Shown: positions 54,249-64,000 of the stretch, in pieces
How positions within the stretch are numbered: the first letter of the stretch is position 1
Layout: each line of letters begins with the position of its first letter
NCBI GenBank assembly: GCA_036172225.1
Contig: CM069919.1
Span: 25,173,971-25,237,970, forward strand
Direction of reading: 5' to 3'
Origin: Cryptocoryne crispatula var. balansae
Lineage: Eukaryota; Streptophyta; Magnoliopsida; Alismatales; Araceae
Length of the DNA: 64,000 bases
Notes under the pieces: model-generated
Seen by the model: the letters and a program-made list of their open reading frames with translations, nothing else
Told to the model about the DNA's origin: nothing
The model's database searches: none
Position numbers and translations under genes: made by a program

Positions 54249-54724
54249 AAGCCCCAGTTCCCCAACCAGCGCGGCAACAACTGGCCAACTACAACCAAGC
54301 ACCCCCTCCCATGGCCTATGAACCCCGAAAGGTTGGACCCAAGAGGAACCATTACCCGCCTTTGTCATACTCTCTCGTGGACATCTTTAATGCACTCATG
54401 GCGGCAGGGCAAATTGCATTGCCAAGGGAGAAGTCGGAGTGGCCTCAAAATGCCAACACAGAGCGATACTGCTTGTTCCATAGATATCCTGGGCACACCG
54501 TGGAAAATTGTTTTCAGTTCAAAGACTATATCCACTATCTTAATGAGCAAGACAGTATTGACTGGGACTAGATGGGGGAATACATCAGAACAGTGAAAAA
54601 TTAACCTCAACGGCAGCACGTACCAGCTCAGCAGCAACAACAACAGAACCCCGGCCTGGGGATTATCCAAAACCCTTTACCTCCACATGCACCCGCGCCT
54701 GGGAATCAACACGTTAATCCCATC
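54249..54724 (+). pseudogene. C: gag, second part
   Basis: Resumes the C gag after D: LPREKSEWPQNANTERYCLF and HRYPGHTVENCFQFKDYIHY, the Cys-His-His-Cys motif. TAG at 54569-54571 and TAA at about 54602 break the frame; D has sense codons at both. Confidence 0.85.
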
Positions 54725-56395
54725 ATGATTTCTTCGGAGGAGTATCATGATCGGGGCCAGAATTGGCAAGTCGAGGGAGCCGCCTCCTCCATGCACATCA
54801 ACTTACTTCACCCTCCTAACCGAACCGTCCACTCTATACCCCGAACAACTATGTCACATAATCCGATCACATTAAACAGAATGCCCATCATCCAAATGCC
54901 ATCACAACCCATCATCACACCACCAGCCATTCAACTCCAATCGGGACGGACCCTAATCCGCCCGGCTAATCCACCACAAACATCACCACCACTAGGACCT
55001 ATCATCATCCCGCCCCGTGCAAACATACCTATCTACTCTACCATGCCTGAAACCACCATCATTACGCCCGTCCCAAGAGCTCCCATCATTCGACCTAACC
55101 CGCCACCCATCACTACCATCCCAGCCATAGCTCCTCAACTTGCCACAGTACTCAGAAGTGGGCGCATGTTCCAAAGGGTCTTTCCCCAGGCCGGTCAGTC
55201 AGGGTTGGTACCAGAAATAGAAGAAGAACACATCGAAGAACCGTTGCCTGGGACATCCTATGACTTATTGAAGCATCTTGATGAAACCCCGGCACGAATC
55301 TCTATCTTAGAGTTGATCAAAAGATCCAAAGTCCATCAAGAGGTTCTCCAACAATACTTACAGCGGGTGATGGTGAATGAGAGCCTCCCCCCAAAAAAAA
55401 TCTCATCAGTTCTGGTCCCGAGAAGTGAGTACCCGGCCCTCACATTCTCAAAGGAAGAGTTAGCCATCACAGAAATAAGGAAATGTGCCTTGTGCATCAC
55501 AGTCCACATCAATGGTGTAAGCATTAAGCCATGTTTAGTCGATACTGGAGCATCCATTAATGTTCTGCCACCAGAAACATTACATCTTTGTGGATTCTCC
55601 GAGGAAGACATCCGGCCATCTCAAATAACAGTGACCGCATATGACAATTCGAAAAAGCCTGCCGATGGCATAATTACATTAAATGTAAAGCTTGGACCCC
55701 GAACAGTCACTGTCAACTTTCACATACTAGAGATTGATCCAACCTACAAAGCTATTCTGGAACGGCCCTATTTGGAAGCACTAGAGGCAGTCGCCTCCAC
55801 CAATCACCAATGTCTTAAATTCCCTCACAAGGGACAAGTGATTAAGGTGACGAGCATTCTCTTAGACCATCCATCTTCTCCACCACCACCCCTTGGGTTG
55901 CCAAATGAACCAATTTTGACAATCTTGGATCTTCCAGAAATGAGTAGGCAACCCAAGCAAGTGTGGAGAAGGAAAAGAGAGGAAAATGAAACCATTGGGT
56001 GGCATATAATGAAGATTTTGGAATACCAGGAGGGCCGAGGACTAGGCAAAGAACTGCAAGGCATAGCTGAGCCAATCAATCTAGTGAGGTTACAACCAAA
56101 GAGCGGGGTTGGGTATGATGGAACGACAGTGAATGGTCAGAATCTCAGAAGCAGATACTTTTCTGGATGCTTACAAAAGTTTTTCATCAAGAAAGAGACC
56201 ATTCAATTGGCTGAGAACAAAGAGGAGCAAGAACTAGGACAAGACAAGAGAAGAAGAACTGATGACCCTGAAGATGACGTGTATCCTGAAATATCTCTTT
56301 TGTTTTCCACCGATGAAGAAGGGTCAAGCAATGAACCACTCCAGGCTGAACCACCTGTCGACCCACCCAAGGGTCATATTGCCAAACCGACTTGA
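54725..56395 (+). CDS. C: gag tail, protease and G-patch
   Basis: 556-residue open frame: Pro-rich tail, pre-protease helices (ARISILELIKRSKVHQ), protease (CLVDTGASINVLPPETL; the usual GRPY is ERPY here), then G-patch in the same frame (IGWHIMKILEYQEGRGLGKE, with one conserved Gly changed to Glu). Because there is no stop between protease and G-patch, this copy shows that the TAG in D is a mutation. Ends at TGA 56393-56395. Confidence 0.87.
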   Translation: MISSEEYHDRGQNWQVEGAASSMHINLLHPPNRTVHSIPRTTMSHNPITLNRMPIIQMPSQPIITPPAIQLQSGRTLIRPANPPQTSPPLGPIIIPPRANIPIYSTMPETTIITPVPRAPIIRPNPPPITTIPAIAPQLATVLRSGRMFQRVFPQAGQSGLVPEIEEEHIEEPLPGTSYDLLKHLDETPARISILELIKRSKVHQEVLQQYLQRVMVNESLPPKKISSVLVPRSEYPALTFSKEELAITEIRKCALCITVHINGVSIKPCLVDTGASINVLPPETLHLCGFSEEDIRPSQITVTAYDNSKKPADGIITLNVKLGPRTVTVNFHILEIDPTYKAILERPYLEALEAVASTNHQCLKFPHKGQVIKVTSILLDHPSSPPPPLGLPNEPILTILDLPEMSRQPKQVWRRKREENETIGWHIMKILEYQEGRGLGKELQGIAEPINLVRLQPKSGVGYDGTTVNGQNLRSRYFSGCLQKFFIKKETIQLAENKEEQELGQDKRRRTDDPEDDVYPEISLLFSTDEEGSSNEPLQAEPPVDPPKGHIAKPT

Positions 56396-57250
56396 TAAAA
56401 AGTCCAACCAATTCCACGAGGGCCTTCCCTCATTATGTCATCTTTTGGGGCCGACACCCCAATGCACTGTGATGCTCTCCCCAGGCTTCTTGGCCCGATC
56501 CCTATTTCTAGGCCGCCATGCCCAACTTATGGGTCCGCGTATCCACTTGTTGCTCTTGGGCCATCGAGCCCCTCTACTGAATCCGGGCCTCTACGCCCAT
56601 TTCATCCAATTCTTGGGCTCTCAAGCCCATCTCCTAAACCCAGGCCCTCGAGCCCACATCCTCCTCTTATTGGGTCCATGAACCCACCATCTTCCATGAT
56701 CATCCGGCCTACTGGCCCATCACCTCTTTCTGTCAACATTGGGCCCGAAAGCCCCCTTTATCAAACATTACTCGAAGTCTTCCCCTCTTTATCAATATCT
56801 TCGCCTACTCTGACTCCCGTAGTTGATCTCAACCCAAATCGGGCACCTGAAGCCCATTCTGTCTTTATGTTTAGCACTCCCCAAAAAACAATGCCCTCCT
56901 CGAAACTCAAATTTCGATCGAGGAAACATCTCAACTTGCCTCGGAAGGGCATTCGACCCAAGGAGCCACCAGATACTTAATTGACCTTCTTTGCCCTCCA
57001 TCCTCTCCAATAAATTCCACTCCATCCACCTCCTCTTCCTCCTCTTATTTACCTTCTTCTTCTTTAGGTTTAGTTTCCAATAAAAATAGGACAAAAATCA
57101 GAAGTAGGAGAGTTCCAGAAAGATACCTGCATCGGTTAGCTCAGAAAAGCTTAGAATGTGCCAAGCTACCGGAGTATCTAGAAAATGCGATTCAGCTGGA
57201 TGAAATCCAATATAAAGAGAAAGATAACATTGATCAAACTTTGGGGGTTT
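56396..57250 (+). pseudogene. C: Gly/Pro-rich region and truncated linker with RT-deletion junction
   Basis: 56435-56980 is the GP-rich segment with the conserved basic tail. The linker remnant follows, and at about 57235-57250 the same junction as D (GATCAAACTTTGGGGG then TTTCTTC). First RNase H and RT absent. Confidence 0.83.
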
Positions 57251-57380
57251 CTTCTTCTCTAAGTTCAGTATCACCTACATTCAACAGAAGGCGATCAAGG
57301 GCTATGCGATTGCTAAACACCTTGCTCATCATCCTATCCCAATCTTTGACCCTATCCAATCAGAAATTCCCGATGAAGAA

Positions 57381-59225
57381 TTGATGTCCATTCGATCTTC
57401 CAATCTATGGACTTTATATTTTGACGGAGCATTAAACTCCCAGGGTAGAGGGATAGGGATTGTTCTTCTATCACCCGAAGGTGTCACTATTCCACAGGCT
57501 TTTCAGCTCTATTTTCCAGCAACAAACAATATAGCTGAGTATGAAGTCTTATTGGCCGGACAGGAGGCTGCTCACTTCTATGGTGTCACTGAACTAAGGG
57601 TGATCGGTGACAGTCAGTTGATTCTCTGCCAAGTGCTGGCCAAATACCGCACATCTCATCCCGGGCTCAGGCCATACCAAGAAATCACTGCCTGTTACAT
57701 CAAGCTATTCTCCAAACCCGAATTCATTCATATTCCTTGTGCTCAAAATATTCTTGCCGATGCTCCCGCTTCCCTGGCATCTTCACTATCTGTCCCACTA
57801 GGCAGACAAGTTAGGACGATCTATGTCCGCCGACGTATCATCCCGGCGGTAGAAGATGCACAATTTTTGAAGGTTAAAGAAGAGTTTGAAAGGAAAGAGT
57901 ACATTGAGCAAAAGGAAGAAGTATCTTTGGTCGAGTTGGAGGAATTAGAAGAGGGTGAGAAACCACGGTATCATGAGATTGCAAATTACTGTCAGGATCA
58001 GACATATCCACCAGGATCAACTGCCGAAGAGAAGAAAGCCATAAGAAGGGTCTCCCAGAGATACACCATCTTAGGTGGAGTACTTTATAAAAGGAGCTTG
58101 GCCGATGTTCTATTAAGATGCGTAGATGAAGAAGAGGCTGAATTGGTGCTTAAAGAAGTGCACTCTGGAGTATGTGGAGGCCATGTAAATGCTCAAGCCC
58201 TCGCCAAGAAGACAATCAGGCAAGGGTATTATTGGCCTACTCTAGAAGAAGATTGCTCGATCTTTGTCCGGCACTGTCATCAATGTCAACTTCACACCGA
58301 CAAGATTCACTCTCCCGCATCTTCCCTTCACCCGATTCATACCCCATGGCCTTTCGCTATGTGGGCTTTTGATGTCATCGGACCCCTTGGTGACCCAAAC
58401 TCCACAAACAAAACCAAATCTTTCATCCTAACGGCGATGGAGTACTTCACCAAGTGAGCGGAAGCAGAAGCATACATGGAAATCAAGGCATCAACAGTCT
58501 GCACCTTCATCAAGCGCAACATCATTGCCAGGTTCGGGATCCCGAGCGACATCATCACCGACAATGGACCGCAATTCGTCTCCCAGGAGCTGCGTGACCT
58601 TTGCAACAGGTATTGCATCAGATTGCATCATTCATCTCCATATTATCCTCAAGGCAACGGTCAAGCAGAAGCCACCAATAAAACCCTGATAAAAATCATT
58701 AAGAAGACTTGTACGTCTAGCAAGTTCACAGACTGGCCAGATAAGTTAGTTGATGCTCTATGGGCCTACCGCACTTCTATTCGAACCCCAACGGGTCAGA
58801 CCCCCTATGCCTTGGCATTTGGGATGGAGGCGGTAGTTCCATACGAAGTAATCATTCCTTCCCTCCGAGTCCATATCGATCGAGATATCCCGATGGATGA
58901 ACGCCGAGATTCTCTTCTCGCGCAACTCAAACTCTTGGACGAAAGGAGACTGGCCGCTGTCGAACATGCTAGATCTTATCAGAATAGACTTAAAAGATTT
59001 TATCAGAAGAGGGTGGTGGAGAGAAAATTCGAAGTCGGTGAGGTTGTGCTTAAAAGAATATTTGTTAAGCCGGGCGGTCCCCGCTCCAAACTTCAACCTA
59101 ATTGGGAGGGTCCATATGTAATTTCGGTTGTTTATCCTGGTAATTCATATAAGCTGACTAATGCAGAAGGAGAAGAACTAGCTCATCCCTGGAATGGTGT
59201 ATACCTCAAAAAATATTTCCCTTAA
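57381..59225 (+). pseudogene. C: archaeal-type RNase H and integrase
   Basis: 57381-58457 (358 residues) has RNase H with intact acids (LYFDGALNSQGRG, IAEYEVLLAGQEAA, VIGDSQLILCQ), linker, zinc domain (HSGVCGGH ... CHQC) and the first catalytic Asp of integrase. A TGA at 58455-58457 (Trp in homologues) interrupts it. 58476-59225 carries IITDNGPQF, QGNGQAEATNK and the C-terminus ending KKYFP, in phase with the first part. A single stop therefore disables an otherwise good integrase. Confidence 0.88.
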
Positions 59226-61401
59226 AATAAAAATCACAAAAAAACAAAAAACCAAAAAAATCTATAAAATCCAAAGGTGTGAAGAATGATGGTAACATCT
59301 AACGCCTGCTTGTTCGGTGCACCAACTCATCACTTAGGGAAAATAAGGATAGGCACCATACTGCACACACTACACGCCTAGATTTCGGAATCCGATGATC
59401 GGAAGTCAGAGAGAAAGCTAGGTAACACTTGGTAAAAGAAGGTCGACCCTAACCTATTCTCTTCTTGTTTCGGTCCAGAATGGATGAAAGGGATCAGAAT
59501 GAGGAGTATCAAAAGTACCCGTTGCCTTAGTAGGAGGATGCCTTTGAAGGTCTGACTTATTAAAAGAAAAGGTGCCAAACGATGGGCAATGACCCCTCAG
59601 GTCAGCAAAAGAATAGACCTGTCTGAATGTGTACCAACAAAAGTCCAAAAGAAAAAGGCTCCAAAAGATGGGCAATGACCCCTCAGGTCAAAATCAAGCA
59701 AAAAAGAAGAAAGACCATGTTCGAATGTGGGCCATCAAATAAAATGGGCTAGAAGGAAGGACCCAAAGAGGTCAAAACCCGAACGGGCAATGTGGGTATT
59801 AGTAGAGAAACAAGTTCGACATCCCTGAATTCTACTAAGGACTTACCACCAATCATCTTCCTTCTTTAACATCAAAGGATAGGGTTGACCGACTAGGTCC
59901 AAGAAGAGCCATAGCCTATCGAAGGTGGAAGGTCAGAAGATTCCGAAAAAGGCACTTTCTCACACGTGATGCCTACTCTTAACCCTTAGGTGACATGAGG
60001 GACACCTACAAGAAGCAAGGCAAAGGATGAGATGGTCATGTCCTTCACACCGAACACGAAAAAAATCGAATACTTCAAAAACACCAAACAAAATCTATAA
60101 AGTCAAAAATCTTAAAAATTAAATATTCAAAACAAAAAAAAAATCATAAAAGTTCTCAAAACACCAAAAACATTATAAAACCATCAAAAACCAAACAAAT
60201 CAAAAAATCCCAAAACACCTAAAAATTTGCTTCCTAAATTGACTAGTTGCCTTTGCATTCATATTTAATTTCAGTCTTGCATGTTTTCTTTTGTGCATAC
60301 TTATATTTTTCCATTATTTTACCTTGATTAGGCCTATGTCCCTTGACAAAAGATCAAGGCAACTTTGCCTTCTCCTTTCAAGGGACTAAGCCAAAATAAA
60401 GTTCTAATATCTTCTCTCAAGTGGATGCAGGAATAGGAGAAGGCATGCCAGCTTCATATCCCCAGAAACATAAAGGAAGCAAAAACAACAACAAAAATCA
60501 AAAATTGAAAAACTAAAAGTGGACTACCCCGACCCCTATTAGGACTTGCATTTAGTATTGCATCTATCAAAATAAATAATATTTAAGATGTTGAAGACCT
60601 CAAGTCTATAGGGGGGCTGAGCCTGTGAACCCCTTCAACAAAATCAGTGAGGGCTCAGTCATTCCCTAGCCTTGCGGATAGGCCAAAGTTGAATATGCGG
60701 GGACGACGGTTTCTTTGCGGATGTCCTGACCCATTATGTTCAACCTATATCTTCAACTATTTTCTTATACTTATTTGTATTTCTTTAAACCCAACATGCA
60801 TCATTTCATATCATGCATCATCCCACCACAACCATTTCCTGCTTCATAATCCTGCCATAACCTCCTTCCAGTCACATCATGAACATTTTAAAAATGGTTT
60901 TTTATAGCCCCAGAGAAGGTCTTGATTTTTCAGAGAATCGGTTTCCAACGGGTTTTAACAATGATTTCATCGAAACAAGAAGTTTTACCATGTCGAACTG
61001 AACCGGTATTGTTGAGTAAAACCTTATGAATCCAACCTTGGTTGATTGACTGTCTCCTCTTTACTTTTCGCAATTTACTGCATTTCTACCGAGTCCAGCA
61101 CACCATGCAGTTCGGGTCCTGGCCGGTAACAATTCTCCCCCACGTGGGATTTTAGTTATTTACTTTTAGTACTGTTCTTTTCTTTAACCAATCAACCAGA
61201 GGGAAGGTTTCGATAAGACAAAGGGTAATCTCGGAGTCCGGTAAAGTTTTATTCCATCAACTAGGCCAATGAGGGTGTGTCTAAATCTACACCTTGGCAT
61301 CACCTTTTCAGTCCATTACCACTTCATTCCTCTACGCCTCATTACGCTTCGCTACATTCGCCTACGTTTCATTCATGTCACTCCCCTACAAAGCCGACGC
61401 C
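59226..61401 (+). other. C: 3' untranslated region (~2.2 kb)
   Basis: Same modules and order as D: GATGGGCAATGACCCCTCAG repeats (59580-59690), A-rich tract (60060-60235), arms TGTTGAAG (60589-60596) and CTTCAACA (60633-60640), AGCACACCATGCAGTTCGGG (about 61097). No gene. Confidence 0.72.
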
Positions 61402-61415
61402 AAGGCGAGGCAAGC
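61402..61415 (+). other. Polypurine tract of C
   Basis: AAGGCGAGGCAAGC abutting the 3' LTR. Confidence 0.8.
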
Positions 61416-62928
61416 TGTAGACACGCAATTTTGGCCTAGTTGAAGAGCTTAAATTCTTGTTTTCATGAATAATATTTGAGTAACCTTTCAAGAGAACCGA
61501 GTTTTCCAGAAAAATCAAGTTTTTCGGCGCATTTCGAAAAAGATCGATAGGCGTTGACCAGGGTCAAAGCGCCCTATATACAGGGCACCTGGCGCCCTGT
61601 ATATAGGGCACCTGGCGCCCTGTATGTAGGGCAGCTGGCACCCTATTTATAGGGCACCAGGAGTCCTATAAATAGGGCACCAGGCACCCTGTATAAAGGG
61701 CACCTGGCGCCCTATATATAGGGCACCAGGCGCCCTATAAACAGGGCGCCTGGCACCAAATCAAATCGACTTGACCGGCCGATTTGACCCCTCGCAGTGA
61801 CTTGTCTAATCGATTTGACATATCTCATGATGCTGGCGCCCCATAAATAGGGCGCTATGCCGCGTGGCACTGCTTTTCGAAAATGGCCAAAGTACCCTCT
61901 TTTGGGCTATAAATAGACCTCCATTTGGAGCTGGGAGGAGGTTCCAACTTCGTGCCACCCTAGAGCTCATCCAACATCATGTTTCTAAGCCATCTACACC
62001 TCCCATAAGCCTTCAATACGATCCAAAACCCTCTCCCAAAAACCCCAAAAACCTGTAGTTTCCTTCTTTAGAAATATGATTTTTCTCCGACTTTGAGGGC
62101 CTCTACTTTCCATTTCCCTTACATCTAGTGCCAAGACACTCTTCCATTAGCTTCACTTGGGTATTGGCTGCTTGAAGAAGTCCTTTTTCCGTCTTGGAGG
62201 TCCTCCTACACTCCGGGGCGACGCCGTGAAGAAGGGAAGAAAATCTGCTGAAGCTAGTCCCTGGTGCCCCATAAATAGGGCACTTTGACTTTGGTCAACG
62301 CGCCCCATCAAGGGGACACCTGCAGCAGGTGCCCCATATATGGGGCACTAGCAGGAGCAGACCCCATTTTGCATTTTTTTTGAGTTTATTTACCTTTCCG
62401 GTCGATCCTTTACTCCCCCTTTTCATTTTAACTCTCATTAACATGTCATTTAGCATATATTGAGCCACTCATTTGCATTTTCATGCATATCTAAACCTTC
62501 TAAATAGGGGTTGAGATTTTGTCCCAATCCGGTTAGTTTCTTTCCTTTTGCATGTTTGAATTTAAATTTGAGCACGATACTATGCTTTCATTAGAACTAA
62601 TGAACCTTTCACTTGTTTCTATGTTTTCTTATGGACATTTTTAGGTAAATCCGATTGAGGCGGAGCTTCAACCGGATCGAAGACGAAGGACTCATTAAGC
62701 TCTCTTATTTCGGCCGGCCGAGAGAGGAGAAGTCGGAACCCAACAATCTCCCTGCTTCCAAAGGTACGACGGTCATTTCTCCATTTCATTTTTTTTCATT
62801 CTACTATATTTTGGAGCCTTTGGCTCCTGGCGACCACAACCACTAACATATCATCCACCAAGTCTCCAAAGCAAGTGTAGGGGCCGGAAAAGGGGAGATC
62901 TACGGATATCCCATTTCGGGTGCTTACA
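61416..62928 (+). repeat. 3' LTR of C (1513 bp)
   Basis: TGTAGACACG ... GGTGCTTACA. Longer than the 5' LTR because of an expanded array at 61569-61757. TATA box 61908-61915. GGCCGGCC 62712-62719. Confidence 0.92.
61569..61757 (+). repeat. Expanded palindromic tandem array in C 3' LTR
   Basis: About eight ~24-bp units of the form GCGCCCTATATACAGGGCAC. The 5' LTR has three (21833-21892). Individual units vary but keep the inverted halves CCCT/AGGG. Confidence 0.88.
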
Positions 62929-62933
62929 GTTCT
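62929..62933 (+). repeat. Target-site duplication of C, right copy (GTTCT)
   Basis: Matches 21666-21670; B sequence resumes at 62934. Confidence 0.9.
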
Positions 62934-64000
62934 AGGATGATTGGGTTAGTTGGTAGAGGGGTAGGATTTGGAGGTGGTAGTGATGGTGATACCGGTGGCC
63001 TAATAAGAAGAGACCGGGGTGCATAAGTGGTTGATGAGTTTAATGAAGGTGTAGGTTGTGGGATTGGCTGTGGTGTTGGTGGTATGATAGGTTGGGGTTT
63101 TGGAGTGGTAGAGCTCGTAGGCTGGGGGTTCAGGTTTGGTGGTGATTGTGGTGGTCGGATGAGCAAGGGGCGGTGTGTAGCAATTGTTGAAGGAGGTGTA
63201 GTTAAGGAGGGGGATGGCCTAATGAGGGGTCGGCAAGAAGAAGTGGTGGCCAATGGTTGGGTTATTGAGCTTTGTGGTAGTTGTGGAGTAGCAGGTGCAT
63301 GGATTATCTGTCTAGGAGGGTTTCTGGCAGGAGGCCTAGTTGGGTTGGCAGGCATGGTTGCATTTTGGTTTTCTAGTTGCCAAACTTGAGCACGGCTGGC
63401 ATCTCCCTGGACAATGGAGTGTACTAGACCAATTCTTGGGTTTGGATGTGCTGGTGCCGGTGCTGGAGCGGGAGCATGTAATTGGAGCGGATTCTGAACA
63501 ATCCCCAAGCCAGGTTGTTGTTGAGGTTGAGCCGGTGGACGCTGCCGCTGCTGCTGCCAAGCCTTCATTACCTGTATGCATTCCCCCATTTGGACCCAAT
63601 CAATGCTGCCTTGGACATTTAGATCATGGATGTAATCCTTGAATTGAAAGCACACTTCTACAGTGTGACCAGGACACCGGTGGTAAGCACAGTATCGGGA
63701 CATATCTGCGTTTGTTGGCCAAACCTCTCTTTCCTTGGGCAATTCCAACTGTTTCTCCGCCATGAGTACATTGAAGATGTCGGTTAAGGAGTAAGGGAGT
63801 TGTTGGTAGTTCTCTCTCCTAGGACCTCCCCTTCGTGGTGCTTGATTGGGTGGTTGTGGTGCCCTATTGTAGGCAGATTGACGAGGTTGCTGGGGTTGTG
63901 CTACTGGTTGCGGGGGTTGTTGTGGTTGTCGTGGTTGTGGTGGCCTAACCTGCTGTTGAGAAGGGTAATAGGAAAGGTTTTGTGGTGGGTTTCTGTACTG
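62934..64000 (-). CDS. B: gag, C-terminal part (runs off window)
   Basis: Continuation of B after C. The open minus-strand frame reaches the window edge without a stop: a Gln/Pro-rich stretch, then LPYSLTDIFNVLMAEKQLEL, the Cys-His-His-Cys motif YCAYHRCPGHTVEVCFQF, a Gln-rich run and a Pro/Thr-rich tail. The ATG at 63763 is internal. Capsid domain and 5' LTR are beyond the window. Nucleocapsid-like role by position. Confidence 0.85.

Larger units (their letters stand above)
21671..62928 (+). mobile_element. Element C: RT-less Tat-type retrotransposon (about 12.6 kb without its nested insert)
   Basis: Plus-strand element with LTRs at 21671-23060 and 61416-62928, 5-bp target duplications, PBS, PPT, gag, protease, G-patch, second RNase H and integrase. 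RT and first RNase H are missing through the same deletion as in D. It is interrupted in gag at 25602 by D (target duplication ACCGC). Subtracting D plus one duplication leaves about 12,612 bp. It carries several nonsense mutations. Confidence 0.92.

Noticed and set aside
61569..61757. Short regularly spaced repeats resembling a CRISPR array
   Set aside because: Units are contiguous and palindromic with no unique spacers, and lie in an LTR of a plant retrotransposon.
1..64000. Chromodomain (CRM/Tekay type) at the integrase C-terminus
   Set aside because: All integrases end at KKYFP/KKYLP (D with a short non-homologous extension) without a chromodomain; assignment stays with Tat.

Overview
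The window is plant nuclear DNA made almost entirely of long Ty3/gypsy LTR retrotransposons inserted into one another. The evidence is: LTRs starting TGTAGACACG; primer-binding sites of the form TGGCGACCACGGTGGGA (tRNA-Arg type, as reported for Tat/Ogre elements); gag, DTGAS protease, YVDD reverse transcriptase, two consecutive RNase H domains and a D,D35E integrase without a chromodomain. These place the elements in the Tat/Ogre/Retand branch. No free-standing host gene was found. The only host-derived sequence is a GC-rich SAUR (auxin-responsive) gene fragment carried by a small DNA transposon. Its composition is compatible with a monocot, but the species cannot be fixed from the sequence.

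Layout (six retrotransposons, named A-F here). F (minus strand) enters from the left; its 5' LTR is 108-2559 and it interrupts A. A (plus, 2560-11557) is an old, heavily mutated copy with protease, RT, RNase H and integrase remnants and a truncated 3' LTR. B (minus, 11558-21670, resuming at 62934-64000) is a sister copy of A inserted into A's 3' LTR in the opposite direction. C (plus, 21671-62928, target duplication GTTCT) sits in the gag of B. D (plus, 25603-54243, duplication ACCGC) sits in the gag of C. E (minus, 27814-43697, duplication ATAGG) sits in the leader of D. A 1.18-kb terminal-inverted-repeat transposon (39338-40517) with the SAUR fragment sits in the leader of E. The resulting nest is transposon in E in D in C in B in A.

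How the parts work together. An intact element would make Gag and protease, then (after an acidic linker) RT, a degenerate RNase H, a second archaeal-type RNase H and integrase. A G-patch and a Gly/Pro-rich repeat region lie between protease and the RT linker. Only the oldest copies, A and B, retain RT. C and D share one deletion that removes RT and the first RNase H, and E has a different deletion that removes RT alone. All three younger insertions therefore appear to be non-autonomous and mobilised in trans. D carries long open gag-protease and RNase H-integrase frames, but its second RNase H has a catalytic Asp changed to Asn.

Non-coding parts are large and structured. LTRs (1.4-2.45 kb) carry GC-rich palindromic arrays upstream of the TATA box and a GGCCGGCC hairpin near the LTR end. 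Leaders of E and F carry short hairpins with constant loops next to the PBS. The 2-3 kb 3' untranslated regions share conserved modules. The same GGGY-N6-RCCC hairpin recurs in coding and non-coding parts.
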